Of a stretch of 50,696 bases of DNA, positions 35,801 to 44,824 are shown piece after piece (position 1 is the stretch's first letter; every line of letters starts with the position of its first letter). The notes beneath the pieces were generated by a model, which saw only the letters and a program-made list of their open reading frames with translations, did no database searches and had not been told where the DNA came from. This DNA comes from Fuerstiella sp. GTDB taxonomy: Bacteria > Planctomycetota > Planctomycetia > Planctomycetales > Planctomycetaceae. A program made the translations under genes and the position numbers. Location of the stretch: positions 1 to 50,696 of the forward strand of contig JALHMY010000073.1 in assembly GCA_022843805.1 (NCBI GenBank), in the 5' to 3' direction.

Positions 35801-36052
35801 ACCCTTCAACATCAGACGGACCTGTCTCAGATCCAGATTACCCTGAACTTCTTCTGTTGCCCCATGACAGTCCATACAATGGGCACGCAGAATCGGACGG
35901 ATGTCCTTTTCAAAAGTCAGCGGCGCAGGTGCGGCTGTTGAAGCATTTGCATTCGCCGCTGTGTTCTCATCGGCCGAGACAGAAGCATTCACATACAACG
36001 CAGTATTCAGACAAAACGCAGTCAGAATCAGGGCGGAGGAAGGAGTCCTCAT
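32870..36052 (-). CDS. Planctomycete cytochrome c / DUF1549 / DUF1553 (PSD1) secreted protein
   Basis: 1060 residues with a signal peptide (ALILTAFCLNTALYVNAS); AGAGG lies seven bases upstream of the ATG. The PSCyt1 domain holds the heme motif CMDCHG (59-64) in FEKDIRPILRAHCMDCHGAT and the distal GEMPPG. DUF1549 follows (SFLLHAMPDGLSF, then HYGERWGRHWLDVAGYADSD). DUF1553 begins at about 560 (LARWLTSRQNPLTARVIVNR) with IWLHHFGRGIVGTP and RPVMRLDAEVVRDQML. The domain set is frequent and nearly diagnostic for Planctomycetes, function unproven. A LamG-like or jelly-roll insert may lie at about 800-990. It often pairs with a DUF1501 gene, which is absent here. Confidence 0.93.
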   Translation of the reverse strand: MRTPSSALILTAFCLNTALYVNASVSADENTAANANASTAAPAPLTFEKDIRPILRAHCMDCHGATEEVQGNLDLRQVRLMLKGGESGPALTPGAAKDSLILQRIAAGEMPPGDSHISEKEQETLAEWIRQGAHTARPEPESIPVGLGLTPEERSFWSFQPIQVPSVPSIAEPRASRVRTPIDSFLLHAMPDGLSFAADADRSTLIRRLAMVLTGLPMSAADVQRWQSDPGSDWYERLVEELLASEHYGERWGRHWLDVAGYADSDGYTVADQERPWAWKYRDYVIRSFNQDKPFDRFVAEQLAGDELAGPIQGDLTSEQTDLLAATGFLRMAADGTGSGANDDTGRNQVISDTLRIVSTSLLGLSVACAQCHDHRYDPILQSDYYALRAVFAPAMDWQQWKTPEERRISLYTALERQQAAEIDAEAGKISEERSKKQAEYMAQALEQELTKHPESLRDSLRTAYQTAADKRSPEQKALLDKYPSVNISPGVLYQYLPKAAEDLKTYDSRINEVRQRKPKEEFLSILTEPVGHLPETRLFHRGDFQQPKQVVAPAALSAASPEDSPVQFPLDDPSLPTSGRRLALARWLTSRQNPLTARVIVNRIWLHHFGRGIVGTPADFGKLGARPTHPELLDWLADQFIEQGYSIKQMHRLILSSTAWRQSTQRTPAHDELDPDNRFYSRRPVMRLDAEVVRDQMLAVSGKLDEKLFGPPVPIKEDDAGQVIVDASQTRRSLYVKARRSQPVAMLQAFDSPVMETNCEIRPVSTVATQSLMLMNSQSVLELAAALAERCQKEPADVSAELLNGLPELPQPAASSWQFGYGMYDEQAARTGNFYPFAHWSGSAWQPGAAVPDPVAGYAFLTADGGHPDAVERSVIRRWTAPFDGVAVISGTLSHSTGNGDGVRGRIVSSRSGLAGSWNALNSNASTDVASVVVQKGDTIDFITDCLTSITSDSFTWPVQVSLTPDTGEQRTYASKDGFHGPLEKPEAVPGQVMRAWQLTYGRNPETEEFQQAVHFVNTQIAAISDHAIPLPAGRNAWQEAMTTLCHALITSNEFLYAD

Positions 36053-36525
36053 CGTTACACCTCTGGCTGGATTCCGGGGTGGGAAAAACTGGAGTGGACA
36101 TTCTGACAGGCGATTGACTGTCCGGCATCCACATTCCTGGGGATCAGGAATAATAACGAGCTCAACGCGGAAATGTCAGGGGAAGGAAGTTTTTTGGCGG
36201 GTTGGACGATTTTTGAGAGTATCGTCGAAACAGAGACTACCTGCAGTTTACGCTCTTCGCGCAGTCCCATTCAATTCATTTCCCTACAGAACACCCACTT
36301 CGTCTGCGTTGAGCCAGCTTTTTTCCGTTTTCTCGGAACTGGACCAACTGGATAAAATAGGGGATTCCGCAGCCGATATCTCTGCCGTATCCCTGCAAAT
36401 TGAGGTCACAAAAACCACAGATTGGCTCGACGAACTTTGCCATCGACTGCACAATGCGCAGTGGCGTTCTGTTTGAAAAATCAATCCGGCATCGTGAACG
36501 TCGCCAACCGGCCGAGACGTTTTAC
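36053..36525. other. Intergenic region between divergent genes
   Basis: It holds the 5' regions of the PSD1 gene (minus) and the RND gene (plus). TAAAAT at 36353-36358 could be a -10 element for the plus strand, but no -35 fits. The in-frame residues upstream of 36526 (back to 36400) have no transport-protein likeness. Nothing else was recognised. Confidence 0.4.
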
Positions 36526-38748
36526 ATGAACCGCCTGATTTCGATTCGCACCCTGTTACTGCTGGGTGTTATTGCTGTCACCTGTTGTGCCATTCCGGTG
36601 GCCGGGCAGCTGTCATTCGATCAGTCGATCGAATCGTTCTTCGCTCCCAATAACCCTGACGTATTGCTGCTGAAGAAGAGTCGCGAGGAGTTTGGCGGTG
36701 ATGAACTGGTTATTGTGGCATGGAAAGAACCCAGCCTGATTTCCCGGGAAGGCGATCGGGAGCTGCCGGAAGTGACCGAATCGGCAACAGCCCGAATTAC
36801 AAACCTTGCCAGCCAGCTGAACCAGATTCCGGGTTTGAATCCGGATCAGACACGCCATCTGGTCAGGTATCTGGAGAATTCTCCCAAAAGTCGAAATACG
36901 CGTGGTGCGTTGCTGAAGATGTTTGAGGGGATGCTGATTGGAGAAGATGAAGCCACAACGGCTATCATCCTTCAGTTGCTGCCGGAAGCCGACTCGCCCG
37001 TTCCCCGAGCCGTCACGCTCGAAAAGATTCGCCGAGTCGCCCTGGCATTTGATGGCTCGTCGGCTGTTGCCGGTGAACCGGTACAGATTTTCGACATGTT
37101 TGACCTGGTCGAGAATGACGGGCAGTTGCTGTATATGGTTTCTGTGGTCGTGCTGTCGGCTGTGCTGCTGATCATTTTTGGCGGCGTGAGATGGGCAGTG
37201 GCAGCGATGGGTATTGTCATTGCGTCGGTGATTTGTACGCGGGCTGCGCTGGTACTCTCCGGTGCGAAGCTCAGCATGGTCAGTTCAATGCTGAATTCTC
37301 TGGTCACTGTGATATCGGTGGCAACCACCATGCACGTGATTGTGAACTATCGGGAGAATCGGCGGCAGCAGGACATCATGGCGGCCACGGCGACAACACT
37401 CAGAGATTTGTGGCAGCCCGTATTCTGGGCTTTGGCAACCACGGCGGTTGGATTCGGGTCTCTGCTGGTATCAGACATTGTTCCTGTGCGCAGTTTCGCG
37501 ATCATGATGATGGCCGGCACCGGAATGGTGCTGATCTTTACGGCCGCAATTGTGCCGGCAATGATGGCAACCGGCCCAAATGTGCCTGTTCCCGGACGTG
37601 CCCCTGCAGAAGACACACTGGATCGCCTTCTGAATCATCTTGCTCATTCGATTGAGCATCATCCGATGCTGTCTGCGTCGGTCTGCCTTGTGCTGATGCT
37701 GGCCACCGCCCCTGGGCTCACCAGACTAACCGTGGAAACGGACTTTAGTCGAAATTTTCGCGAGTCGACTCCGATCGTACAGTCGCTGAAGTTTGTCGAG
37801 AAGCACCTTGGCGGAGCGGGTACATGGGAAATCGCTTTTGACGTTCCCGGCGAACTGACGGCCGAATTTCTCAACAGTACCCGTGAACTGACCGACAAAC
37901 TGCAGGCTCTGCGTGAGGAAGGCCTGAAGATCGATGTTCTGTCGCTGAATGATGCGATTGATATGCCCCCTCGACTGGGAAACGCACTCGCAAGGCTGGA
38001 CCGCCTGCAAAAGCGTCAGCCGGACCTGGTGGAGGGTCTTTACAATCCGTCGGCCGGTCGCATGAGAGTTGTACTGAGATCCCATGAACAGCAGCCTGCA
38101 GAAAAAAAGCTCGAACAGATTGAACGCGTCCGCCAGATCGTGAGTCAGCATTTTGCGGAATCGACTGCCGCAAATACGGCCGCCACGGCATCCGGGCTGT
38201 TTGTCCTTCTGGCACATCTGATTGACAGCCTGCTTCAGGATCAGCTGACCAGTTTTCTGGTGGCTTCAGCCGGAATTCTGATCTGCATGACCGTGGCATT
38301 TCGCAGCCTGCGAATTGGCCTGATTTCACTCCTGCCAAATATTTTTCCGGTTGTTCTGGTCACCGGAGCACTCGGGATGCTGCAAATTCCCGTGAATATT
38401 GGCACAGCAATGATTGCCAGCGTTTCCATGGGACTGACCGTGGACAGCACGATTCACTATATCACGTCCTTCGAGCGTGCACGCCGCACACATTCAGTCG
38501 CCGAATCGCTCCGGATTGCACATGGGGGAGCGGGCAGGGCTCTGGTTCTCGCTTACCTGGCACTGATGATCGGATTCCTGGTTTTGACTGTGTCTGCCTT
38601 TATTCCGCTGGTATACTTTGGAGCATTGCTCAGTCTGTCCATGATTGGTGGAATGATCGGAGATCTGGTCATGCTGCCCCTGCTGCTCCGCTGGACAACT
38701 CCGACAGCAATTTTGGATCCGTCCAATCCTCATCCCACTGCTGAGTAA
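36526..38748 (+). CDS. RND/MMPL-family membrane transporter
   Basis: About 740 residues from the Met at 36526 (MNRLISIRTLLLLGVIAV). The order is one helix, an outer domain (FDQSIESFFAPNNPDVLLLK to about 205), a helix block (YMVSVVVLSAVLLIIFGGV onward, five helices), a second single helix near 385 and a second outer domain (LTVETDFSRNFRESTPIVQS), then a final block (FLVASAGILICMTVAF, ISLLPNIFPVVLVTGALGML). The ISVSMGLTVDSTIHYI-like segment (ASVSMGLTVDSTIHYITSFE) is the conserved SSD/MMPL helix with a polar Asp. MMPL-type proteins export lipids or drugs. The substrate is unknown. It ends 8 bases before the TrhO-RluA gene. Confidence 0.88.
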   Translation: MNRLISIRTLLLLGVIAVTCCAIPVAGQLSFDQSIESFFAPNNPDVLLLKKSREEFGGDELVIVAWKEPSLISREGDRELPEVTESATARITNLASQLNQIPGLNPDQTRHLVRYLENSPKSRNTRGALLKMFEGMLIGEDEATTAIILQLLPEADSPVPRAVTLEKIRRVALAFDGSSAVAGEPVQIFDMFDLVENDGQLLYMVSVVVLSAVLLIIFGGVRWAVAAMGIVIASVICTRAALVLSGAKLSMVSSMLNSLVTVISVATTMHVIVNYRENRRQQDIMAATATTLRDLWQPVFWALATTAVGFGSLLVSDIVPVRSFAIMMMAGTGMVLIFTAAIVPAMMATGPNVPVPGRAPAEDTLDRLLNHLAHSIEHHPMLSASVCLVLMLATAPGLTRLTVETDFSRNFRESTPIVQSLKFVEKHLGGAGTWEIAFDVPGELTAEFLNSTRELTDKLQALREEGLKIDVLSLNDAIDMPPRLGNALARLDRLQKRQPDLVEGLYNPSAGRMRVVLRSHEQQPAEKKLEQIERVRQIVSQHFAESTAANTAATASGLFVLLAHLIDSLLQDQLTSFLVASAGILICMTVAFRSLRIGLISLLPNIFPVVLVTGALGMLQIPVNIGTAMIASVSMGLTVDSTIHYITSFERARRTHSVAESLRIAHGGAGRALVLAYLALMIGFLVLTVSAFIPLVYFGALLSLSMIGGMIGDLVMLPLLLRWTTPTAILDPSNPHPTAE

Positions 38749-38756
38749 CCGCGCCG

Positions 38757-40640
38757 ATGTCTTCTGCGATCTCCTCTGAATGCACCTCCGATGTGCCAGG
38801 TGCAGAATCAATTGTCAATATTTCCTGTTACCTGTTTGTTCCCCTCGATAATCTGGCGGAACGTCGAGCCACAATTTACCAGAAGGCCGAACAGCTCGGG
38901 CTTCGCGGGACGGTGCTGCTGAGTTCCGAGGGAATCAATTTATTCGTTGCCGCCCGCCGCGAAGCCATCGACCAGTTCGTCGCGTTCCTTCGATCCGATC
39001 CGGCACTGGCCGAACTCCAGCCCAAGGAAAGTGTCAGCGAATATCAGCCCTTCAATCGCATGCTGGTCAAGATCCGACAGGAAATCATCGCCTTTGGTGT
39101 TGATGGTGTGGACCCGATTCGGAAGACATCGCCCAAACTTCCGGCGCGCGAACTTCGGAAATGGCTGGATGAAGGTCGTCGAGTGCATCTGCTGGATGTT
39201 CGCAACGACTATGAATACGACCTCGGGACGTTCGACAATGCCATTCGTATGGATCTCGATCACTTCCGCAACTTCCCGGCCGCTGTCGACCGACTTCCGG
39301 AAGAACTGAAAAACGAACCCGTCGTTATGTTTTGTACGGGTGGAATTCGCTGCGAGAAAGCAGGGCCTTATATGGAACAGGCCGGTTTTCAGCAGGTCTA
39401 CCAGCTGGATGGCGGCATTCTGAAATACTTTGAAGAAGTCGGTGGTGAACACTACCACGGCGAATGCTTTGTTTTCGATCAGCGAGTCGCCGTGGATCCT
39501 GCGCTGAAGGAAACTCCGACGACTCAGTGCTATGCGTGCCAGGCTGTGGTGACTCCGGAGGAACAGGCCTCACCAAAATATGTGGCAGGAAAGTCGTGCC
39601 CGTCCTGCTATCTGGAACCCGAACAACGACTGGCTCGCCAGCTGAATCTTCGTCAGCAGCAGGTGGAGCAGTTGACCGCCACACTGCCAGGAAGCCAGCC
39701 CTACTTTAATAGTCGCCCGCTGAATGTGCCCGAACGATTTGCCGGGTTCACCCTTATCGATTTTCTTGCAGCCTGGCATCCGCAGGTAACACGAGAAGAA
39801 TGGCTGCAAAGAATTCAGGATAGCCTGATCGTGCCCGGCATTCGCCATCGGCGACGGCTGCGAGGTGGAAAGCAGCCCGCCGAAACACTGCCTCTGTCTC
39901 CCGATCGAATCGTGCGGGAAGGCGAGCGTTTCGACAATCTGCTGCCGGGAACTGTTGAACCAGACGTGAACGGCGCGATCCGGTTTTTGTACGAAGACGA
40001 ACATCTGATCGTGATCAGTAAGCCCGCACCGCTGCCAATGCACGCCTCGGGCCGTTTCAACCGAAATACGCTTCGATATCTGATCAATCAGATTTACTAT
40101 CCCGAACGACCTCATATGGTGCATCGGCTGGATGCCAATACCTCCGGCGTGCTGGTCCTGTGTCGCCGACAGTGGGTCGCCCGAATGATTCAGCCACAGT
40201 TCGAAAATCGGACCGTGGCCAAGACTTATGTGGCGAAGGTGCATGGACATCCGCCGGACGATCAGTTCAGCTGCGATCATTCGCTGTCAGCGGATGCTCA
40301 GGAAGGCGGACTGAGACTGATCGTTCCCACAGGTGAAGGTGATTCTGCACTGACTCGCTTCGAGGTTCTTCAACGCCTTGACGACGGGACGTCACTGGTT
40401 CTGGCATTTCCAATTACGGGCCGAACCAATCAGATCCGCGCACATCTCTGGTCGCTCGGCTTTCCCGTCTGCGGAGACCCTGCGTACCTGCAGAACGGAA
40501 AAACGGGGACCAATCACTCACTGCTTCCCTCTGAACCTCCAATGTGCCTGCACGCCGACAGCATCCGACTCAAGAATGTTTCCGGCGAGCAATGCACATT
40601 CAGCGCACCCAGACCACAGTGGGCCGTCATAGATCTATGA
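38757..40640 (+). CDS. TrhO-type tRNA hydroxylase / RluA-type pseudouridine synthase fusion
   Basis: 627 residues. Residues 20-245 are TrhO (YceA): ISCYLFVPLDNLAERRATIY, LRGTVLLSSEGINLFVA and the rhodanese loop MFCTGGIRCEKAG with its catalytic Cys at about 193. A Cys-rich linker (CYAC at about 261 and CPSC at about 285) may bind zinc. From about 310 comes an S4-like part, then an RluA pseudouridine synthase with MVHRLDANTSGVLVL (catalytic Asp, about 453-467) and FPITGRTNQIRAHLWSLGFP. TrhO makes 5-hydroxyuridine at tRNA U34; RluA enzymes modify rRNA or tRNA uridines. In most bacteria these are separate genes. The start MSSAIS gives a short unconserved lead. Confidence 0.9.
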   Translation: MSSAISSECTSDVPGAESIVNISCYLFVPLDNLAERRATIYQKAEQLGLRGTVLLSSEGINLFVAARREAIDQFVAFLRSDPALAELQPKESVSEYQPFNRMLVKIRQEIIAFGVDGVDPIRKTSPKLPARELRKWLDEGRRVHLLDVRNDYEYDLGTFDNAIRMDLDHFRNFPAAVDRLPEELKNEPVVMFCTGGIRCEKAGPYMEQAGFQQVYQLDGGILKYFEEVGGEHYHGECFVFDQRVAVDPALKETPTTQCYACQAVVTPEEQASPKYVAGKSCPSCYLEPEQRLARQLNLRQQQVEQLTATLPGSQPYFNSRPLNVPERFAGFTLIDFLAAWHPQVTREEWLQRIQDSLIVPGIRHRRRLRGGKQPAETLPLSPDRIVREGERFDNLLPGTVEPDVNGAIRFLYEDEHLIVISKPAPLPMHASGRFNRNTLRYLINQIYYPERPHMVHRLDANTSGVLVLCRRQWVARMIQPQFENRTVAKTYVAKVHGHPPDDQFSCDHSLSADAQEGGLRLIVPTGEGDSALTRFEVLQRLDDGTSLVLAFPITGRTNQIRAHLWSLGFPVCGDPAYLQNGKTGTNHSLLPSEPPMCLHADSIRLKNVSGEQCTFSAPRPQWAVIDL

Positions 40641-40653
40641 CGCCGTCATCGAT

Positions 40654-41301
40654 CTATGACTGAGCGGACGTCATTCCGGATCCCATGCGAAACGCAGTCC
40701 AGACAGCCAGCCCAAAGAACAACAGGTCGATTGGGCTGAAACTGTCCTTAAATCCTTCTTCCGTGGCCATTTCCCTGACCATTCCGGACAACTGTGTCAT
40801 TGCGGCCTGACGTTCGGCAATTTGTTTCTGCTGCTCTTCCTGCGGTACTTCGCCAAGTCGCTTTACAGCCTCGGCCCAGACGTCAGCCGGATAGTGCGAT
40901 TGCTCCTCGGCCGTCTCGACGCTTTGTCCTTCCGGAAATGTGACTGTCTTTCCTGCCTGAGTCCACTCTTCCACAACCTCATCAGCCAGTGAGATTGTCA
41001 GATCGTTCGCCGTCACGACGGGAACCGGCATCTCGGCAACCGACTGATTCACGAGAAAATAAACGGCCGCATATTTTCCGAGAAGAAGAGCGCCAATTGC
41101 GCCGATGGCAGCCACTGAGCCGGGACCGTATCCCGTATCGCTGCCAGCACCCATGCGAACGGCTGCGCCGACGACAAATCCCACACCCCACGCGATCCAG
41201 CCAATTTCATAGCCAGTGAAGTAGGTAATGGCGGCCCATGCAAAGGCGCCGGCAAGTCCCCCGGCCACAGCAGCAGTAATCCAGCGAATAACTCCAGACA
41301 T
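40654..41301 (-). CDS. Multi-helix hypothetical membrane protein
   Basis: 215 residues. Helices are at about 7-27 (AAVAGGLAGAFAWAAITYF), 33-50, 62-84 (GSVAAIGAIGALLLGKYAAV) and 190-210 (IDLLFFGLAVWTAFRMG). Between them is a soluble segment (about 90-185) with helix-forming, Glu/Gln-rich sequence (EVPQEEQQKQIAERQAAM). I recognise no family. The first half looks like the glycine-rich membrane domains common in planctomycete hypotheticals. It is convergent with the fusion gene and 13 bases from its stop. Confidence 0.7.
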   Translation of the reverse strand: MSGVIRWITAAVAGGLAGAFAWAAITYFTGYEIGWIAWGVGFVVGAAVRMGAGSDTGYGPGSVAAIGAIGALLLGKYAAVYFLVNQSVAEMPVPVVTANDLTISLADEVVEEWTQAGKTVTFPEGQSVETAEEQSHYPADVWAEAVKRLGEVPQEEQQKQIAERQAAMTQLSGMVREMATEEGFKDSFSPIDLLFFGLAVWTAFRMGSGMTSAQS

Positions 41302-41467
41302 CGCTCATTCCTCAGTGTTCGGAAAGCACCATAGTAGATGTTAATCTATATCGTATTAGAGGATGGCGAATCCCCATAGAGAATCAACAGGGTAATTCCC
41401 GATTTTTCCACCAATCTCTGCCGCCTGAGGAAGCAACTGCGATCTCATAGTTTCCACCCCTGAGGGA

Positions 41468-44400
41468 TCACAGTTTGTCGAGCAGTTTGTTGAGCTGGCG
41501 ATCCAGCTGGTTGTTCAGTTTCTTTTCAATCGCCTGAGTACCCAGATTTTGCAGCAGTGCAGCCGTATCCGGCTGAAGCCGGTCGATCGTACCACGTACG
41601 GGGACTTTGATGCTGCGAGCCGAGTTTCCTGTGCCGGATTTCTCCAGAGGAATGTCCAGAACAAGCTGCACCTGACGATTCAACCCCACGCCGCCACTGG
41701 ATACAGCCCGATATCCATTAAGCTCAATCGTCAGGCCCTGGTGCATAACAAATCCCTGTCGGACTTCCACGGGCACATCCTGAGCAGGCAGCACAATGGA
41801 ACGTACGACCGAACTGCGATCACTGCCATCTGCTCTCCGAATCACGTCGATTGCTTCCAGCAGAGGCAACAGGGATGGCCCTGGACTCGCAGAGCCGCTG
41901 TGAATCGTCAGCACAGCCGCGATATCTGAGTTTTGCGGGGCATTCAGGTCATAGTCAAAACGCTCGACTCTGGCCGAAACCAGTCCGCTGACACTGGCAG
42001 CATCCGCAAGCATCGGGGTCAGATAAGCCAGCCATTCACGCCCCAGCTCGGGTGTCAGATCCACGTTCTGCACGCGGCTTCCGGTGGCCAGCTGCAGTCG
42101 CTGCCTCACCAGATCAAACTGAGGCATCACGCTGATCTCACCCGAATTCAGTCGACACTGAATCGGCTCTGTTCTCAATAAGCCATTCTCCAGTACGGCT
42201 TTGACCGAAGCCGGTCCGGCCTGCAATCCCCACAGGCTTCCCGATTCCCAGCTAATGCTGCCACTGGCTCGCAAAGGAGTCAGGCCCGCACCAGCCGTCA
42301 CGCTGTCTCCCGCCAGTCCCCGGGCTCCGGCTGCGGAGCTGGCTGCACTGCCTGGCTGCAGCATCGAAGGCGAACCTGTCAGTCGAAATGTGTCGCGACC
42401 TCGTCCGTTGAGCCGAATAAACGAATCGGCCGCCAGCAGCCGACTACACAGGATGTTCAGGTCATACTGAGTTTCTGCAGTCAGATCCAGTTCAACGCTG
42501 CTGCCGACAATCTGAACGGTTCCGCTGACGACAGACGCTATTCCGGGCAGCTGGATCGTACCTTTTTCAATCTGACAGACACTGCCTTCCTTTGATGCAC
42601 TGATTTGCAGATCCGCGATGGCCTGGTCCACCTGAAACATCGAAGGCGATCGAGCAGAACTGTTCTGGCCGGCAAACTGCAGTGGTGCACCGCCAGCAAC
42701 TCTTCTCTGATTACCGGCAACAGGAACCGTCTTCGACCTTTGTGCAACGGATCGGACAGGATGACTTGCAGCGGCCGCAATCGTCCCCGGCTGCACAATG
42801 GCTCGCAGCTGCAGTTTCTGGTCCGCATTGGCCGCAAGATCAGCTACAACGCGAGACGTCTCTGCAAGCCAGCTCGCATTATGCCATGGAGCCAGCAGTG
42901 TTTGAATTGCCCTTCCGGAACCTTCCACATGCAGCGTCCCATCCAGCATTGATGACATGGGATTGAAATGGTGGACTCGCAGCCCGTTGCTGCTGGCCTG
43001 CAAATCGTCGCTCGTGACCGTCAAACTGGTCAGAGTTGTGACTTCAGGAAGTAAGGCCACTCGAGTTTCAAACTTCAGGTCACCCCGAATGCCGGGCTGA
43101 GGTATCTCGACAAACTGCTGAATCTGCTGCCAGATTTTTGTCGGCTGAACCTGTCCGTTCAGCAAAAAACCTTCCGCTGCCGGACTGCACTCAATGGCTC
43201 CAAATTCGCCCGAGATGCGGATCTGGGCAATCTCCGGCAGGCCGTTTGTCAGAGGACCAACCGCGTCCAGCCGAACAAGAGAGTCGATCGCAAAAGTCTG
43301 CTCCGCACGACTGGCTTCAATCTTGTCATTCTGAAGCATGGCCCTCCATCGAGCCAGCGGTTTCGACGATGTCGAACCACCGGTACCAGCCGGAACAGGC
43401 TCTGTCCGTGCCGCAAATATCAGCTGTGCATTACGAATCGTGACGTCGTCACGAAGCCCAATGGTTCGTGGCAGCATGGAGACGGCTTTGGCAAGATCCA
43501 GTTTTCCCTGGATCGCCGCAGAATTTGTAGTCCCGGCAGAAGGCAGCTCTGTGCTGTCTTCGCCTGCTATCATCCGCAGTTCACCGGTTCCTGTCGCCGT
43601 GATGATGTCGGTTTGGACAGATACCTGATTCAGCAGTATTCCGTCATGGGCAATCGCCACTGCACCCGAAGCAACCGTGGTGCCCAGCTGCAGCCATTCG
43701 CCCGCCGCCCAGTTTGTCTGCCGGATTCGAACCTGCTCACCAGAGAACAGAATCCGGCCCGCCAAACCATCCTGCAGCGACTTACCAGCCAGCTGCGCCT
43801 GAAGATCACAGGAAGCCTCACCTTCACAAAGCAGATTGATTTCAAACATTGTCAGCAATGGCTGCAGAAGTCGCAGGTCCACATGACGTGCGGCCAGACG
43901 AATTGTTTGCTGTTCTTCAGAATCCGCTGCCGACCTGATTTCCGCATGAATGCTGGCGGGCCGTGCAGAGTTCCCGCCCGTCGATCCGGCTGGATCACTG
44001 GAATTCAATGGCATGTCCGAAAACGATTCCAGCGGCACGACCGGAAAATCAGTCACGAGGTCCTGCAGATTCGCGGCCAGACGCTGGTCGAGCGACCTGC
44101 GGCTGGCCGAATTTCCGCCCGTTGTCTGCTGTTCAGACAGACTGACATCCGCAGCATCCTGAATATCTGCGGCCAGCTGCAGCTCCGGAAGAAGCGAGGA
44201 TGACCGAAGCGAGGACCACGTTCCATTAATATTGGTCACAACCGTGGAAAGTTGCTGAGTTGTCGACCGAACTGACACAGCTCCGTCTCGCAGTTCAATC
44301 GCCAGCGGAAACGTGGGCTCGGATGAGCCTGACGTATCGCCAAACACCGCATCGACCGTATGCTGAAGATTGGAACCCTGCTCACTGATCACCAGATTCA

Positions 44401-44824
44401 GCTTCGGCTCAGCCAGAATGAATGACGTGCCGCGACCCACATGAAACATGATTTTCCAAAGCGGCTGCGTAGTCGTCAGGCGGGAAACCTGAATGAGTGG
44501 TATTGCATCCGTCGACGCATCCGTCGACGGTGAACTGAGATCGACGACTTTCAGACCAGCAATCTCAACCGGGGCCCACCAGTGCAGGTGAATCGTCTGA
44601 AAGTGCACGGCACTCGCCAGTTTTGGATGAACCTTCTGCAGAACACCCGGAACAAACCCGAAGATACTGACAACTGTCGGCAACACTGCGACCGCTGTCA
44701 CCACAAGCAGCAGTAGTTTCGGCCACCATCGCCGCCGACGAGCTGGCTTCGGGGTCACTGAAACAGAAGCTCCGGTATCCGCCGGATCCGATTTTTTCCG
44801 TTCGGGAAGATCCACTTTCGCCAT
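41468..44824 (-). CDS. Large AsmA/DUF748-like membrane-anchored protein
   Basis: 1118 residues. A basic N-terminus (KPARRRRWWP) leads into a single membrane helix (LLLLVVTAVAVLPTVVSIFG, about 37-57). The rest is a long beta-rich repeat with the AsmA-like start ASAVHFQTIHLHWWAPVEIA and end LVLDIPLEKSGTGNSARSIK, then VPVRGTIDRLQPDTAALL. An amphipathic helix ends it (EKKLNNQLDRQLNKLLDKL). AsmA-like proteins form grooved beta-sheets and are thought to move phospholipids between membranes. Position alone says little, as the neighbours are unrelated. Members are poorly conserved, so the call rests on topology. Confidence 0.7.
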   Translation of the reverse strand: MAKVDLPERKKSDPADTGASVSVTPKPARRRRWWPKLLLLVVTAVAVLPTVVSIFGFVPGVLQKVHPKLASAVHFQTIHLHWWAPVEIAGLKVVDLSSPSTDASTDAIPLIQVSRLTTTQPLWKIMFHVGRGTSFILAEPKLNLVISEQGSNLQHTVDAVFGDTSGSSEPTFPLAIELRDGAVSVRSTTQQLSTVVTNINGTWSSLRSSSLLPELQLAADIQDAADVSLSEQQTTGGNSASRRSLDQRLAANLQDLVTDFPVVPLESFSDMPLNSSDPAGSTGGNSARPASIHAEIRSAADSEEQQTIRLAARHVDLRLLQPLLTMFEINLLCEGEASCDLQAQLAGKSLQDGLAGRILFSGEQVRIRQTNWAAGEWLQLGTTVASGAVAIAHDGILLNQVSVQTDIITATGTGELRMIAGEDSTELPSAGTTNSAAIQGKLDLAKAVSMLPRTIGLRDDVTIRNAQLIFAARTEPVPAGTGGSTSSKPLARWRAMLQNDKIEASRAEQTFAIDSLVRLDAVGPLTNGLPEIAQIRISGEFGAIECSPAAEGFLLNGQVQPTKIWQQIQQFVEIPQPGIRGDLKFETRVALLPEVTTLTSLTVTSDDLQASSNGLRVHHFNPMSSMLDGTLHVEGSGRAIQTLLAPWHNASWLAETSRVVADLAANADQKLQLRAIVQPGTIAAAASHPVRSVAQRSKTVPVAGNQRRVAGGAPLQFAGQNSSARSPSMFQVDQAIADLQISASKEGSVCQIEKGTIQLPGIASVVSGTVQIVGSSVELDLTAETQYDLNILCSRLLAADSFIRLNGRGRDTFRLTGSPSMLQPGSAASSAAGARGLAGDSVTAGAGLTPLRASGSISWESGSLWGLQAGPASVKAVLENGLLRTEPIQCRLNSGEISVMPQFDLVRQRLQLATGSRVQNVDLTPELGREWLAYLTPMLADAASVSGLVSARVERFDYDLNAPQNSDIAAVLTIHSGSASPGPSLLPLLEAIDVIRRADGSDRSSVVRSIVLPAQDVPVEVRQGFVMHQGLTIELNGYRAVSSGGVGLNRQVQLVLDIPLEKSGTGNSARSIKVPVRGTIDRLQPDTAALLQNLGTQAIEKKLNNQLDRQLNKLLDKL

